DNA from: Catenulispora acidiphila DSM 44928
GTDB taxonomy: Bacteria; Actinomycetota; Actinomycetes; Streptomycetales; Catenulisporaceae
NCBI RefSeq assembly: GCF_000024025.1
Contig: NC_013131.1
Location: 496,001-560,000 of the forward strand
Direction: 5' to 3'
DNA: 64,000 nucleotides
Shown: positions 42,153-50,639 of the stretch, in pieces
How the letters are laid out: every line of letters starts with the position of its first letter
Position numbering within the stretch: position 1 is the stretch's first letter
The notes under the pieces: generated by a model
Databases searched by the model: none
The model's input: the letters and a program-made list of their open reading frames with translations, nothing else
Told to the model about the DNA's origin: nothing
Program-made: the position numbers and the translations under genes

Positions 42153-43721
42153 TCAGCTGCACGCGGTTCCATTGAGCGTGAACGCCGTGGGGCTGCTGTC
42201 GTTGGAGCCGTAGGTCCCCTGGAAGCCGAACGACGTGGTACCACCGGGAGCGATGCTGCCGTTGTAGGCGACGTTGGTCGCCGTCACGTTCGAGCCGCTC
42301 TGGGTGGCCGTGGCGCTCCAGGCGTTGGTGATCTTCTGGTCGCCGGGGAAGCTCCACCCCAGGGTCCAGCCGTTGACCGCGGTGGTGCCGGTGTTGGCGA
42401 TCGTCACATTCGCGGTGAACCCGCCGGGCCATTCGGAGGTCCGGGCATAGGTCGCGTGACAGACCCCGGTGGTGGTGCCGCCGCCGCTGATCGACCAGGT
42501 GAACGTCGCCGAGCCGGAGCCGCTGGAGTCGCTCGCGGTGACCGTGACGTCGGAGGTCCCGGCGGCAGTCGGCGTACCGGAGATCACGCCCGAGGAGCTG
42601 ATGGACAAGCCCGCCGGCAGTCCGGTGGCGCTATAGGTCAGAGCCTGTCCCGCCGAGTCCGTCGCCTGGATCTGAATCGGGCTGATGGCGGTGCCGACAG
42701 AGCCGGTCTGGTTCCCGGGGCTGGTGACGGTCACGAGGGTCCCGGTCTCCGAGCCGACCGTCCAGGTGAACGTGGCCGACCCCTTGGCTCCGGTGGTGTC
42801 GGTCCCCGTGACGGTGACCTGGTAGGACCCGGGAGTGGTCGGCGTCCCGGAGATCAACCCGCTGCCACTGTTGATCGACAAGCCCGGGGGGAGGCCGGAG
42901 GCGGTGTAGGCGAGGGTCTGGCCGGACGCCGAGTCCGAGGCGTGGACCTGCACGCTCGCCGGGCTGCCGGCCGTCGTGCTCTGGCTGCCCGGGTTGGTCA
43001 CGGTCACCGTGTTCGTGACGCTGCCGCCGATGGTGATGTTCGAGTTGCCGCTGCTCTGGTAGCCCTCGGTGGCCAGGATCATGTAGTTGTACTGGCCCAT
43101 GTTCATGCCGTGGCTGGCCCAGGCGTCGAAGAAGTTGCCGGTGGTGATGGTGCCGCCCACCCGCTTGGACTGCCGGACCGCCCAGTACTGGTTGAACGTC
43201 GCGGTCCCGATGATGGACGGTTCGTTGTACCGCGTCGTCTCGTAGATGTCGTAGGTGCCGCCGTCACTGGTGACCGTGCCCTTGTAGGTGCCGGTCGGCC
43301 GGTAGCTGCCCCAACTGTCGGTGATGTAGTACTCGACCAGCGGGTTGGTGGTCCAGCCGTACAGCGACAGGTAACCGTTCCCGGAGGGGTTGAAGCTGCC
43401 GGAGTAGCTCACCGTCTTGCGTCCGCCAGTACTCCAGCCCAGACCGGCGACGAAGTTGCCGGCATTGCTCCAGGAGGTGCTGTAGTTGCCGGCGGACCCG
43501 AAGGTCATGCAGGCCGAACCACTGCCTTCGGTCCAGAACGAGTACCAATACCCGCTGACGGTGTTGGTCTGGCTGGAGCAGATGGTCGTCGCCGCGCCGG
43601 CGGTTCCGGGCAGGAGCGCCATGACGCCGGCGAGCATCGCGGTGCACAGAACGCTGATCAGAAGACTGATTCTGGTACGGCCGCGCCCGCGACGATTCGG
43701 ACGCGGAGGAGCGTCATTCAT
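42153..43721 (-). CDS. secreted GH11 xylanase with two Ig-like domains and CBM2
   Basis: A 522-residue enzyme with an Arg-rich signal peptide (cleavage near GTAGA). The GH11 domain (about 45-230) has [16 protein letters not shown], the nucleophile Glu in [12 protein letters not shown] and the acid/base Glu in [13 protein letters not shown]. Two putative Ig domains of the He_PIG type follow (about 245-325 and 335-410; each has GLPxGLSI and ISGTPT). The C-terminal CBM2 (about 420-522) has the surface Trp pattern WPGGFTANV and [12 protein letters not shown]. The enzyme should bind cellulose or xylan through the CBM2 and cut xylan. Its upstream region has a TTCGAAAC repeat pair. This binding module differs from that of the other GH11. 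Confidence 0.93.
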   Translation of the reverse strand: MNDAPPRPNRRGRGRTRISLLISVLCTAMLAGVMALLPGTAGAATTICSSQTNTVSGYWYSFWTEGSGSACMTFGSAGNYSTSWSNAGNFVAGLGWSTGGRKTVSYSGSFNPSGNGYLSLYGWTTNPLVEYYITDSWGSYRPTGTYKGTVTSDGGTYDIYETTRYNEPSIIGTATFNQYWAVRQSKRVGGTITTGNFFDAWASHGMNMGQYNYMILATEGYQSSGNSNITIGGSVTNTVTVTNPGSQSTTAGSPASVQVHASDSASGQTLAYTASGLPPGLSINSGSGLISGTPTTPGSYQVTVTGTDTTGAKGSATFTWTVGSETGTLVTVTSPGNQTGSVGTAISPIQIQATDSAGQALTYSATGLPAGLSISSSGVISGTPTAAGTSDVTVTASDSSGSGSATFTWSISGGGTTTGVCHATYARTSEWPGGFTANVTIANTGTTAVNGWTLGWSFPGDQKITNAWSATATQSGSNVTATNVAYNGSIAPGGTTSFGFQGTYGSNDSSPTAFTLNGTACS

Positions 43722-43875
43722 ATGTGTACTTCTCTCTTGTCGAGTCCGTTTGCCCAGCTAGCCGCCAGCGCGGTCGACCGCGGAATTCACTATGCGCGAA
43801 ACGGAAATGCGTCGCGCACGTTGTTCCACGCCCGCGATCGACATCACTGTGAGCCTGGTCGGCCATCGTGTCAAG

Positions 43876-43893
43876 GTTTCGAAGATGTTTCGA
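43876..43893 (-). promoter_or_regulatory. paired TCGAAAC direct repeats upstream of GH11 gene
   Basis: On the gene strand the site reads ATCGAAAC-ATC-TTCGAAAC, an 11-base period, about 155 bases before the xylanase start. It matches the pairs at 30940 and 44197 in spacing and orientation. Confidence 0.6.
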
Positions 43894-43941
43894 TACTCGA
43901 TCTTGCGAATACCCGCATTGCCGACTCGGCGGCGCCTGATA

Positions 43942-43952
43942 TGAAACTTTCA
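43942..43952. promoter_or_regulatory. TGAAACTTTCA palindrome
   Basis: Perfect five-base arms around a central C. It shares the GAAACTTTC core with the CCGAAACTTTCGG sites and lies between the two divergent genes. Confidence 0.5.
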
Positions 43953-44041
43953 GCGCGGGTACCTCAGGCTCCATGCACCGCCACCAGCCGAAACGCCGAG
44001 GTGGACGAGTGTGTTCGAAGTCTTCTTTTGATGCTCGAAGA

Positions 44042-44055
44042 GTTTCGAAACTTCG
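44042..44055. promoter_or_regulatory. GTTTCGAAAC palindrome with CGAAACTTCG overlap
   Basis: GTTTCGAAAC (44042-44051) is a perfect 10-base palindrome, and the overlapping CGAAACTTCG is a one-base-short variant of the CGAAACTTTCG motif. It lies about 240 bases before the CE4 start. Confidence 0.5.
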
Positions 44056-44196
44056 GTGCGCGTTGACGTCACCGGTATTGTTCTGGCACCGTCGGAAGGA
44101 TATGGCCCACCGTTGTCGAGGGCGCTATCCAGTGTGCCGCGATCGTCGATTCCCACCCCGGTGCCGCCTCGCTGCTGCAAGCAGCGTCTATCCATG

Positions 44197-44215
44197 TTCG
44201 AAACATGTCCGAAAC
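44197..44215 (+). promoter_or_regulatory. paired CGAAAC direct repeats upstream of CE4 gene
   Basis: TTCGAAAC-ATG-TCCGAAAC with an 11-base period, about 82 bases before the ATG at 44297. Orientation relative to the gene is the same as at the two xylanase genes. Confidence 0.65.
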
Positions 44216-44296
44216 TCGTTGACAGCAACTCTGCAGGATCCTGATACTCCCCTGAAACAGCGTCAGTTACGCAAACTCATGCCCACAGGAGGATCA

Positions 44297-45307
44297 ATGC
44301 GTATCAGACCACGATCTTGGAGACGCTCTCTGACGTCCGGACTGGCCGCGGCCGCGCTGGCACTGGCCGGTGCGCTCACCGTCGGCGTCGGCGCGCCGGT
44401 CGCGCATGCCGCGACGTGCGGCGGGTACGTCGGCCTCAGCTTCGACGACGGTCCGTCCAACGACCACACCCCGGCTATCCTCAACGCGCTTAAGCAGAAC
44501 GGCCTGCGGGCGACGATGTTCAACGAGGGCCAGTACGCGGCAGCGTATCCGGCGCAGGTGCAGGCCGAGATCAACGCCGGCATGTGGGTCGGCAACCACA
44601 GCTACACCCATCCGCACCTGATTCAGGAGAGCCAGGCGCAGATCGACTCCGAGGTCTCCCGTACCCAGCAGGCCATCGCCGCGGCCGGAGGCGGGACGCC
44701 CACGCTGTTCCGTCCGCCGTACGGTGAGACCAACTCAACGCTGCGGGCCGTCGAGGCGAAATACGGTCTCACCGAGATCATCTGGGACATCGACTCCCAG
44801 GACTGGAACGGTGCCAGCGTCTCCGCGATCGTCGCGGCCAACGGCCGGCTCACCAACGGCCAGGTCATCCTGATGCACGAGTGGCCCGCGAACACCCTCG
44901 CCGCGATCCCCCAGATCGCCCAGGTTCTGGCCAGCCACAACCTGTGTCCCGGCATGATCTCCCCGCAGACCGGCCGGGCAGTGGCACCGACTGGTGGTAG
45001 CGGCGGTGGGGGCGGCGGAGGCGGCGGTGGCGGAGGCGGTGGCAGTTGTACTGCAACGCTGTCGGCCGGCTCGCAGGGCAGCAACTGGTACAACCTCAAT
45101 GTCGCGGTCACCGGCTCCTCCACCTGGACCGTGACGATGAACATGGTGTCGCCGGCGGTCGTCTACAACACCTGGAACGTCAGCGCCACCTGGCCCAGCC
45201 AGTACGTGATGGTCGCCAAACCCAACGGAAGCGGCAACAACTTCGGGGTCACCATCACCCCCAACGGCCAATGGACCTGGCCTTCAGTATCCTGCAGCAC
45301 CACCTGA
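44297..45307 (+). CDS. secreted CE4 acetylxylan esterase / polysaccharide deacetylase with binding module
   Basis: A 336-residue enzyme. AGGAGG precedes the ATG at 44297, and the signal peptide ends near VAHAA. The CE4 NodB domain (about 42-220) shows the five motifs: [10 protein letters not shown] (metal and base Asp), NHSYTHPHL (His pair), [16 protein letters not shown] and LMHEW. The last motif normally reads LxHD or similar. A run of about 14 glycines leads to the same 85-residue module as in the GH11 xylanase at 29818-30831. It probably removes acetyl groups from xylan, as Streptomyces AxeA does, helping the xylanases. A terminator follows. Confidence 0.9.
   Translation: MRIRPRSWRRSLTSGLAAAALALAGALTVGVGAPVAHAATCGGYVGLSFDDGPSNDHTPAILNALKQNGLRATMFNEGQYAAAYPAQVQAEINAGMWVGNHSYTHPHLIQESQAQIDSEVSRTQQAIAAAGGGTPTLFRPPYGETNSTLRAVEAKYGLTEIIWDIDSQDWNGASVSAIVAANGRLTNGQVILMHEWPANTLAAIPQIAQVLASHNLCPGMISPQTGRAVAPTGGSGGGGGGGGGGGGGGSCTATLSAGSQGSNWYNLNVAVTGSSTWTVTMNMVSPAVVYNTWNVSATWPSQYVMVAKPNGSGNNFGVTITPNGQWTWPSVSCSTT
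45044..45297 (+). repeat. binding-module duplicate, copy 2
   Basis: Nearly identical to 29828-30081 on the opposite strand. Long stretches are unchanged, for example around TGGCCCAGCCA, and differences are mostly single silent changes. It encodes the module ending [10 protein letters not shown]. Confidence 0.8.
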
Positions 45308-45356
45308 GGCTGTTGGAGATCTGTTGGAGATCAGCGCGCCATAGCAGCGCGCCGCA

Positions 45357-45390
45357 AAAGCCCCTCCGCTTGCGCTGGCGGAGGGGCTTT
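45357..45390 (+). terminator. strong hairpin terminator
   Basis: AAAGCCCCTCCGC (45357-45369) and GCGGAGGGGCTTT (45378-45390) form a perfect 13-base stem with an 8-base loop, ending in T residues, after the CE4 gene. Confidence 0.9.
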
Positions 45391-45554
45391 GACCTGTGGT
45401 TCACGGGCCTGAGGGCGAGGTCTGCTCCACCGGGAACATACTCAGGCCGGTTCAGGTTTGTTCACCAGCGCCGTCGGGTACGGCGGAGCGCGTCTACCGT
45501 GAGATCGTCGCGCAGATCTGAGCGACGTAGAACCCCGTCGATCCTGGAGAACGC

Positions 45555-46346
45555 ATGAGTAGCCCCGATACGGTGATCGCCGCCCTGCGCAGCGAGTACG
45601 ACCTTCTGGCCCAGCAGGTCGCGGCGTTCAGCGACGACGACCTGGCCGGGCCCTCGGCCGCGTCCGAGTGGGACATCTCGGAAGTCCTCAGCCACTTGGG
45701 CAGCGGCGCGGAGATCAACCGGGCGACGCTCCAAGCCGCGCTCGACGGGACGGCGCCCGGCGGCCGCGAGTTCAACGAGTCTGTCTGGGACCGGTGGAAC
45801 GCCATGTCCGGCCGGGAGCGCGCCGACGGGTTCGTCGCGGCGAACCGCGAGCTGACCGAACTGTATGAATCGCTGGATGCCGAGACGCGGGAAAACCTGA
45901 GGATCGACATGGGCTTCCTGCCCGCGCCGATCGACGTGGCGACCGCCGGGCGCATGCGTCTCAATGAGCTGGCCATGCACTCCTGGGACATCCGTGTCGC
46001 CTCGGACGTGAACGCCACGCTTGCGCCCCAAGCCGTCCGCGAACTCCTGCACGGCGAGCCGGACCTCACCGCATGGACCAGCAAGCCCGAGCACCTCGAC
46101 GGCGAGAGCCTGGTCCTCCACGTCACCACGAGCGAGCCGGAGTCGGACTTCGCCCTGAACCTGACCACCCCGGTGAGCACCAGCTTCGAGGTCGCCGACA
46201 AGTACGACGGCACGCTCACGCTCCCGGCCGAGGCCTGGCTGCGTCTCAAAGTCGGACGTCTCGCGCCGCAGCACACGCCGACCGGGATCGTCACCACCGG
46301 CGCCGCCGACCTCGACCTGCTGCGCAAGGTCTTCCCCGGGTACTAG
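45555..46346 (+). CDS. maleylpyruvate isomerase family mycothiol-dependent enzyme
   Basis: A 263-residue protein of the DinB-fold mycothiol-dependent family. The metal-binding His residues are in EVLSHLGSGAEI and NELAMHSWDIRV, with a helical N-terminal bundle (about 1-165) and a smaller C-terminal domain (about 175-263) containing LPAEAWLRLKVGR. GGAGA precedes the ATG at 45555. Relatives use mycothiol as cofactor for isomerisation or thiol transfer; the substrate here is unknown. A tandem 8-base repeat starts at its stop codon. Confidence 0.88.
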   Translation: MSSPDTVIAALRSEYDLLAQQVAAFSDDDLAGPSAASEWDISEVLSHLGSGAEINRATLQAALDGTAPGGREFNESVWDRWNAMSGRERADGFVAANRELTELYESLDAETRENLRIDMGFLPAPIDVATAGRMRLNELAMHSWDIRVASDVNATLAPQAVRELLHGEPDLTAWTSKPEHLDGESLVLHVTTSEPESDFALNLTTPVSTSFEVADKYDGTLTLPAEAWLRLKVGRLAPQHTPTGIVTTGAADLDLLRKVFPGY

Positions 46347-46375
46347 GCCGATAGGCCGATAGGCCGATAGGCTGA
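46344..46375 (+). repeat. tandem 8-base repeat starting at a stop codon
   Basis: TAGGCCGA occurs at 46344, 46352 and 46360, with a variant TAGGCTGA at 46368. The first TAG is the stop codon of the mycothiol-dependent enzyme gene. Confidence 0.85.
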
Positions 46376-46526
46376 TCGGCCGATCGCGTCACCGGAGGCG
46401 GGGCGGCTTCGCATCCGCCTCCGGGCAGCCTTTCGCACGGCCGCACCATCGGGCGCCGTGTACTTGATCAGTAATCAGGGTCCTGCCTCTGGGGCGGTTC
46501 ACGCCGCTACCGGCAGCTTTGGAAAA

Positions 46527-46540
46527 CGTTATCGACAACG
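46527..46540. promoter_or_regulatory. LacI-type operator-like palindrome
   Basis: CGTTATCGACAACG is palindromic at 12 of 14 positions with a central CG, the usual form of LacI-family operators. It lies about 110 bases before the sugar-binding lipoprotein gene at 46651, suggesting sugar-responsive control. Confidence 0.5.
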
Positions 46541-46650
46541 ATTGACACAACCAGAAACCTGGGCGCAAACTTCTCGCCAGTCCTCTGTGACGCCTACGTC
46601 CTCCACTCAGGACGCAGGCGCGACCACGACGATGGACAGGGAGTTCCCCA

Positions 46651-47949
46651 GTGACGACGAGAATGCGCAGCGCGATAGCCGTCTTCCTCGGCTTGGGCAC
46701 GATGCTCGCCGCCACCGGCTGTGCCGGCAGCAGCGGCGGCGGGGGCGGCGGTTCGTCCGACGGCAAGGTGACGGTGACCGTCTGGGAGAACGCGACGAAC
46801 GGCCCGGACGGCCTGCAGTACTTCCAGAGCGCCGCGAAGCAGTACCAGGCCCTGCACCCGAACGTCACGATCTCGTTCCAGACGATCCAGAACGAGGCAC
46901 TCGACGGCAAGCTCCAGACCGCCCTCAACTCGAACAGCGCGCCGGACGTCTTCTTCCAGGTCGGCGGCGGCAAGATGCGGGCCCAGGTCGCCGCCGGCGA
47001 ACTCCAGCCGCTGAACCTCACCGACGCGGACAAGACCGACGTCGGCGCGGCGGCCCTGTCCGGCAGCACGCTCGACGGCAAGGTCTACATGATGCCGGTC
47101 GACACGCAGCCCGAGGGCATCTACTACAGCAAGAACCTGTTCCAGCAAGCCGGCATCACCACGACGCCCACGACGATCGACGAGCTCGAAGCCGACGTCG
47201 CCAAGCTCAAGGCAATCAACGTCGCACCGATCGCAGTCGGAGCCAAGGACGCCTGGCCCGCCGCGCACTGGTACTACAACTTCGCCCTCCGCGAGTGCAG
47301 CCAATCCGTCATGGCGAGCACCGCCAAGTCGCTCAAGTTCACCGACCCATGCTGGACCACAGCCGGAAACGCCCTGGCCACATTCCTCAAGACCAACCCC
47401 TTCCCAGCCGGCTTCCTGACAACCGCAGCCCAGCAAGGCGCCGGCTCCTCAGCGGGCCTACTCGCCAATCACAAGGCAGCCATGGAGCTCATGGGCTCCT
47501 GGGACCCCGGCGTAATCGCCAGCTTGACCCCGGACCAGAAGCCGCTCCCCGACCTGGGCTGGTTCCCGTTCCCCGCAGTAGCCGGCGGCCAAGGCGACCC
47601 CTCCGCAATCATGGGCGGCAACTCCGCCTACTCGCTGTCCAAGAAGGCACCAAAGGAGGCCTTCGGCTTCCTGGAGTTCATGCTGACCAAGGACCAGCAG
47701 GAGGCATACTCCAAGGCCTTCCAATCAATCCCGGTGAACCCGGCGTCCCAGGACGTCGTCACCACCTCCTACAACATCTCAGCACTGCAAGCCTTCAACA
47801 AGGCCGCCTACTCAATGCAGTACCTCGACACCCAGTTCGGCCTAAACGTCGGCAACGCCCTAAACACCGCCGTCGTCAACCTCATGGCCGGCCGAGGCAG
47901 CGCCGCCGAAATCGTCACGCAGGCCAACGCCGCCGCGGCGAAGGGCTGA
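46651..47949 (+). CDS. sugar ABC transporter substrate-binding lipoprotein, family 1
   Basis: A 432-residue protein from the GTG at 46651 (GGGAG before it). The signal peptide ends in a lipobox (AATGC) and is followed by a Gly/Ser linker. The family 1 solute-binding fold is shown by KVTVTVWENATNGPDGL, QTALNSNSAPDVFF, YMMPVDTQPEGIYYSKNLFQ and AAMELMGSWDPGVIA. Such proteins bind oligosaccharides for import. No permease genes are adjacent, so it is an orphan that may use a shared permease and MsiK-type ATPase elsewhere, as cellobiose and xylobiose systems do in Streptomyces. A LacI-type palindrome lies upstream. Confidence 0.9.
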   Translation: MTTRMRSAIAVFLGLGTMLAATGCAGSSGGGGGGSSDGKVTVTVWENATNGPDGLQYFQSAAKQYQALHPNVTISFQTIQNEALDGKLQTALNSNSAPDVFFQVGGGKMRAQVAAGELQPLNLTDADKTDVGAAALSGSTLDGKVYMMPVDTQPEGIYYSKNLFQQAGITTTPTTIDELEADVAKLKAINVAPIAVGAKDAWPAAHWYYNFALRECSQSVMASTAKSLKFTDPCWTTAGNALATFLKTNPFPAGFLTTAAQQGAGSSAGLLANHKAAMELMGSWDPGVIASLTPDQKPLPDLGWFPFPAVAGGQGDPSAIMGGNSAYSLSKKAPKEAFGFLEFMLTKDQQEAYSKAFQSIPVNPASQDVVTTSYNISALQAFNKAAYSMQYLDTQFGLNVGNALNTAVVNLMAGRGSAAEIVTQANAAAAKG

Positions 47950-48070
47950 GTAGGGACGCGGTGAGTGGCACCCCGGCGGCCTTGACCCCCGCCGGCGGCC
48001 GCGGCAGTCGTCTTCGCCGGACCCCGGCGTCGTCGTCGAGCCGCGGGCCCGTGGTGACCCTGCCGGTGGA

Positions 48071-49078
48071 TCACGCCGCGGCGTACAACCGCAACAGCTC
48101 CTCCCGCACCGAGTGGCCGACGCCGGCCTCCACTTCAGCCAGCAGCCGGTTCGCCTCGTCGAGCGTCATCGCGTGCTCCCAGCGCCGCTTGAACAGGTAT
48201 GCCTCCAGCGTTTGGTGCTTGCGGCAGAAGAACTCGACGTTCGCCATCAGCGCTGCCCGGCGGCGCCGGTTGTCGAGCAGGGCGTTGCCGGTGCCGATGG
48301 GATGGACCTGGTGGTGGTTCACTGCCGCGCGCTCGATCCGGAAGCGGGTGCCGGCCTGCCACAGCCGGTAGCTCAGGTCGGTGTCCTCGACGCCCCAGCC
48401 CTGGAATCCGTCGTCGAAGCCGCCGATCTTGTCGAGGAGCGCGCGCGGCACTGACAGGTTGGCCGTCGTCGCGAGGACCCAGCCGAAGCGGAAGTCCGCC
48501 AGTTCGTCCCCGTACTTGTCGACGATCGCGTGGTAGTTGTCTGGTTCGTCCCCGAGTTCCATGCGGCTGACGGCCACCGGGTAGGAGACCGCCACGTCGC
48601 CCGGCTCGATGGTGCGCAGCGGGGATGCCAGGGGTTCGACGCCGCCCACGCGCCGGGCCAGGGTCGTGAGGTCGCTTTCGTCGACCGGGAGCATCCGCGG
48701 GATCCACACGGTGACCCCGCGCTTCTTCCAGCCGATCACCGCCAGGTCCTCCTCACCCCCGGCGCTGTGCGCGGACACGTGCGCCGCGAGGAACTCCGGC
48801 GGCAGGATCCGGTCGTCGTCGCTGAACACCACCAGGTCGCCCGAGGCTCGAGCCAGCGCCGTGTTCCGCGCCGCCGCGCGGCCGGCGTTCGCCTGGACGA
48901 GCGGGACGATGGCGAAGCGGTCCCGGTACGGCGCGATCAGATCGGCCACGCCGCCCTCGGTGCCGTCGTCGCAGAGTACGAGCTCGAAGTCGGAGTGCGT
49001 CTGCCCGGCCAGCGACGCGAGCGTGTACTCCAGATAGTCCCGCTTGTCGTAGGTGGCCATGATGATGCTGACCTTCAC
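48071..49078 (-). CDS. family 2 glycosyltransferase
   Basis: A 335-residue GT-A enzyme starting GTG after AAGGAGA. VSIIMATYDKRDYLEYTLAS and LVLCDDGTEGG form the nucleotide-sugar site, VVFSDDDRILPPEF carries the metal-binding DxD, and GWGVEDTDLSYRLWQAG is the C-terminal galactosyltransferase-type motif. No membrane segment is seen. It is the last gene of the six-gene peptide/P450/glycosyltransferase operon, 55 bases after the P450 gene, so it probably adds a sugar to that pathway's product. Confidence 0.9.
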   Translation of the reverse strand: MKVSIIMATYDKRDYLEYTLASLAGQTHSDFELVLCDDGTEGGVADLIAPYRDRFAIVPLVQANAGRAAARNTALARASGDLVVFSDDDRILPPEFLAAHVSAHSAGGEEDLAVIGWKKRGVTVWIPRMLPVDESDLTTLARRVGGVEPLASPLRTIEPGDVAVSYPVAVSRMELGDEPDNYHAIVDKYGDELADFRFGWVLATTANLSVPRALLDKIGGFDDGFQGWGVEDTDLSYRLWQAGTRFRIERAAVNHHQVHPIGTGNALLDNRRRRAALMANVEFFCRKHQTLEAYLFKRRWEHAMTLDEANRLLAEVEAGVGHSVREELLRLYAAA

Positions 49079-49133
49079 AGCGTGTCTCCTTGGTCCCGTC
49101 GATGCTGCCCGGTCGGCGAGGGCGAGGGCGCCC

Positions 49134-50588
49134 TCACCAGCCGAGCCTGTCGATGTCGCGGTCCGTCAGGCGGACCATCTGGTGGATGTCGCCGACCACA
49201 CGGCCGCCGGCACGCGGCGTCCCGGGCGGCCTGAGGATGACGGAGACGCCGTTCTTGGGCGCCATCATGAGCCCGACGTCGCGGGAGAGGTCGGCGCCAT
49301 CGGCGACCCGCGGGCTCCAGCGCCGCAGGACCTCGGCGAGGATGATCTTCATCTCCAGGGTGGCGAACGCCGCGCCCACGCACACATGCGGGCCCACGCC
49401 GAACGGCAGGTACTGGTACACCGAGACAGGGCCCTGCGTCGCCCAGCGGTCGGGATGGAAGCGCAAGGGGTCGGGGAACAACGACTCGTCGCGATGCGTG
49501 ACGAACTTGCTGGTGACGACCTGGCTGCCCGGCGGGATCTCGAAGCCGCCGAGCTCGGTCGGCGCGACCGCCACCCGCGAGGTGTTCGGTCCCGGCGGCA
49601 TGAGCCGCAGCACCTCCTTGACCACCGCGTCGAGCAGCGGCAGCTTGTCGATCTCCGCCAGACGGGACTCGACGTCCTCGGGCAGGGCGCCGACCTCCCC
49701 GGTCAGGGCGTCGGCGATATCAGGATGCTGATCCAGAATCGCGAAAGCCCAGGACAGGGTGTTGGACGTGGTCTCGTGGCCGGCCACGATGAACGTGGTC
49801 AGGTGCCCGATCAGCTCGTCGGCGCTCAGCGCGGGACCCCCGTCCTCAGCCCGCGCCTCCATGAGCCCGGACAGCAGATCGCGCCCGCCGCCGTCGCGAC
49901 GGGTGGCCACGATGCCGTCGAGCGCGTCGTCGAGGTCGCGGATCACGCCAAGCAACCGGGCCAGCGGCGCGCCGGGGACGTTGAACGGGAAGTACCGGAT
50001 CGACGGGGCGAAGTAGCGCAGCGCCAGCATCCTCTGCACCAGGCGGCCGAGCGGCCGCGCGTCTTCGGCGATGTCGACCCCGAACAGGACGAGGCAGACG
50101 ATGCGCAGTGTCAGCTCCCGCATGCGCACGCTGAGGTCGAACCGGTCCCCCTGGCTCCAGCTGTCCACCTCGGCGCGGGTGATGAGCGCGACCGCCTCGC
50201 CGTAGCCGCGGACGGCCGAGGCGCGGAAGGCCGGGGCGACCAGGCGGCGGGCCGCCTGGTGCGGCGGGCCGTTCATGTTGAGCAGGCCGATGCCGCGCCG
50301 CGCCGCCTTGATCATTGGCGGCGTGGCGTATTCGAAGGCGGTGTGGAACGTGCCGTCGTCAAGCAAGACGGTCCGGTTCTGCTCGGCGCCGAACGCGAAG
50401 AAGTGCTGCCGGTCGCCGTGCGTCAGGCCACTGACCGGGCCGAACCGGTGGTAGACAGCGCAGGTGTAGCCGACGGGGTCCTTGAAATACCGCTGGCGGT
50501 TGAGCCGCCGGCCCAGCAGGCGCGCGGGTTCCGGTCCCGGCACCGGCACGGGCACCGGCACCGGCGGACGCTCGGCGATCTCGGTCAT
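49134..50588 (-). CDS. cytochrome P450
   Basis: A 484-residue P450: I-helix oxygen-binding motif AGHETTSNTLSW, K-helix ExxR in KEVLRLMPPGPNTSR, and the heme-thiolate loop PFGVGPHVCVGAAFATLE with the axial Cys. The N-terminus begins with a Pro/Val-rich stretch (EIAERPPVPVPV) and has no membrane anchor. It is longer than most soluble bacterial P450s and closer to the CYP102/fatty-acid-like class in the I and K helices. In this operon it could hydroxylate or cross-link the product before glycosylation. The start is the ATG at 50588, 51 bases after the GT25-like gene. Confidence 0.92.
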   Translation of the reverse strand: MTEIAERPPVPVPVPVPGPEPARLLGRRLNRQRYFKDPVGYTCAVYHRFGPVSGLTHGDRQHFFAFGAEQNRTVLLDDGTFHTAFEYATPPMIKAARRGIGLLNMNGPPHQAARRLVAPAFRASAVRGYGEAVALITRAEVDSWSQGDRFDLSVRMRELTLRIVCLVLFGVDIAEDARPLGRLVQRMLALRYFAPSIRYFPFNVPGAPLARLLGVIRDLDDALDGIVATRRDGGGRDLLSGLMEARAEDGGPALSADELIGHLTTFIVAGHETTSNTLSWAFAILDQHPDIADALTGEVGALPEDVESRLAEIDKLPLLDAVVKEVLRLMPPGPNTSRVAVAPTELGGFEIPPGSQVVTSKFVTHRDESLFPDPLRFHPDRWATQGPVSVYQYLPFGVGPHVCVGAAFATLEMKIILAEVLRRWSPRVADGADLSRDVGLMMAPKNGVSVILRPPGTPRAGGRVVGDIHQMVRLTDRDIDRLGW

Positions 50589-50639
50589 GATCTCGGTCTC
50601 CCCGTTGTCGAGTCTCGATGTGGATGGCGAGCCTGTGGC

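Larger units (their letters stand above)
43722..44296. promoter_or_regulatory. divergent xylanase/esterase control region
   Basis: These 575 bases lie between the GH11 (minus) and CE4 (plus) genes and contain no supported gene. They are notably richer in A and T than the flanking genes and hold at least four sites with TCGAA or GAAACTTTC cores (43876, 43942, 44042, 44197), plus single TTCGAAG copies near 44014 and 44035. Confidence 0.6.
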
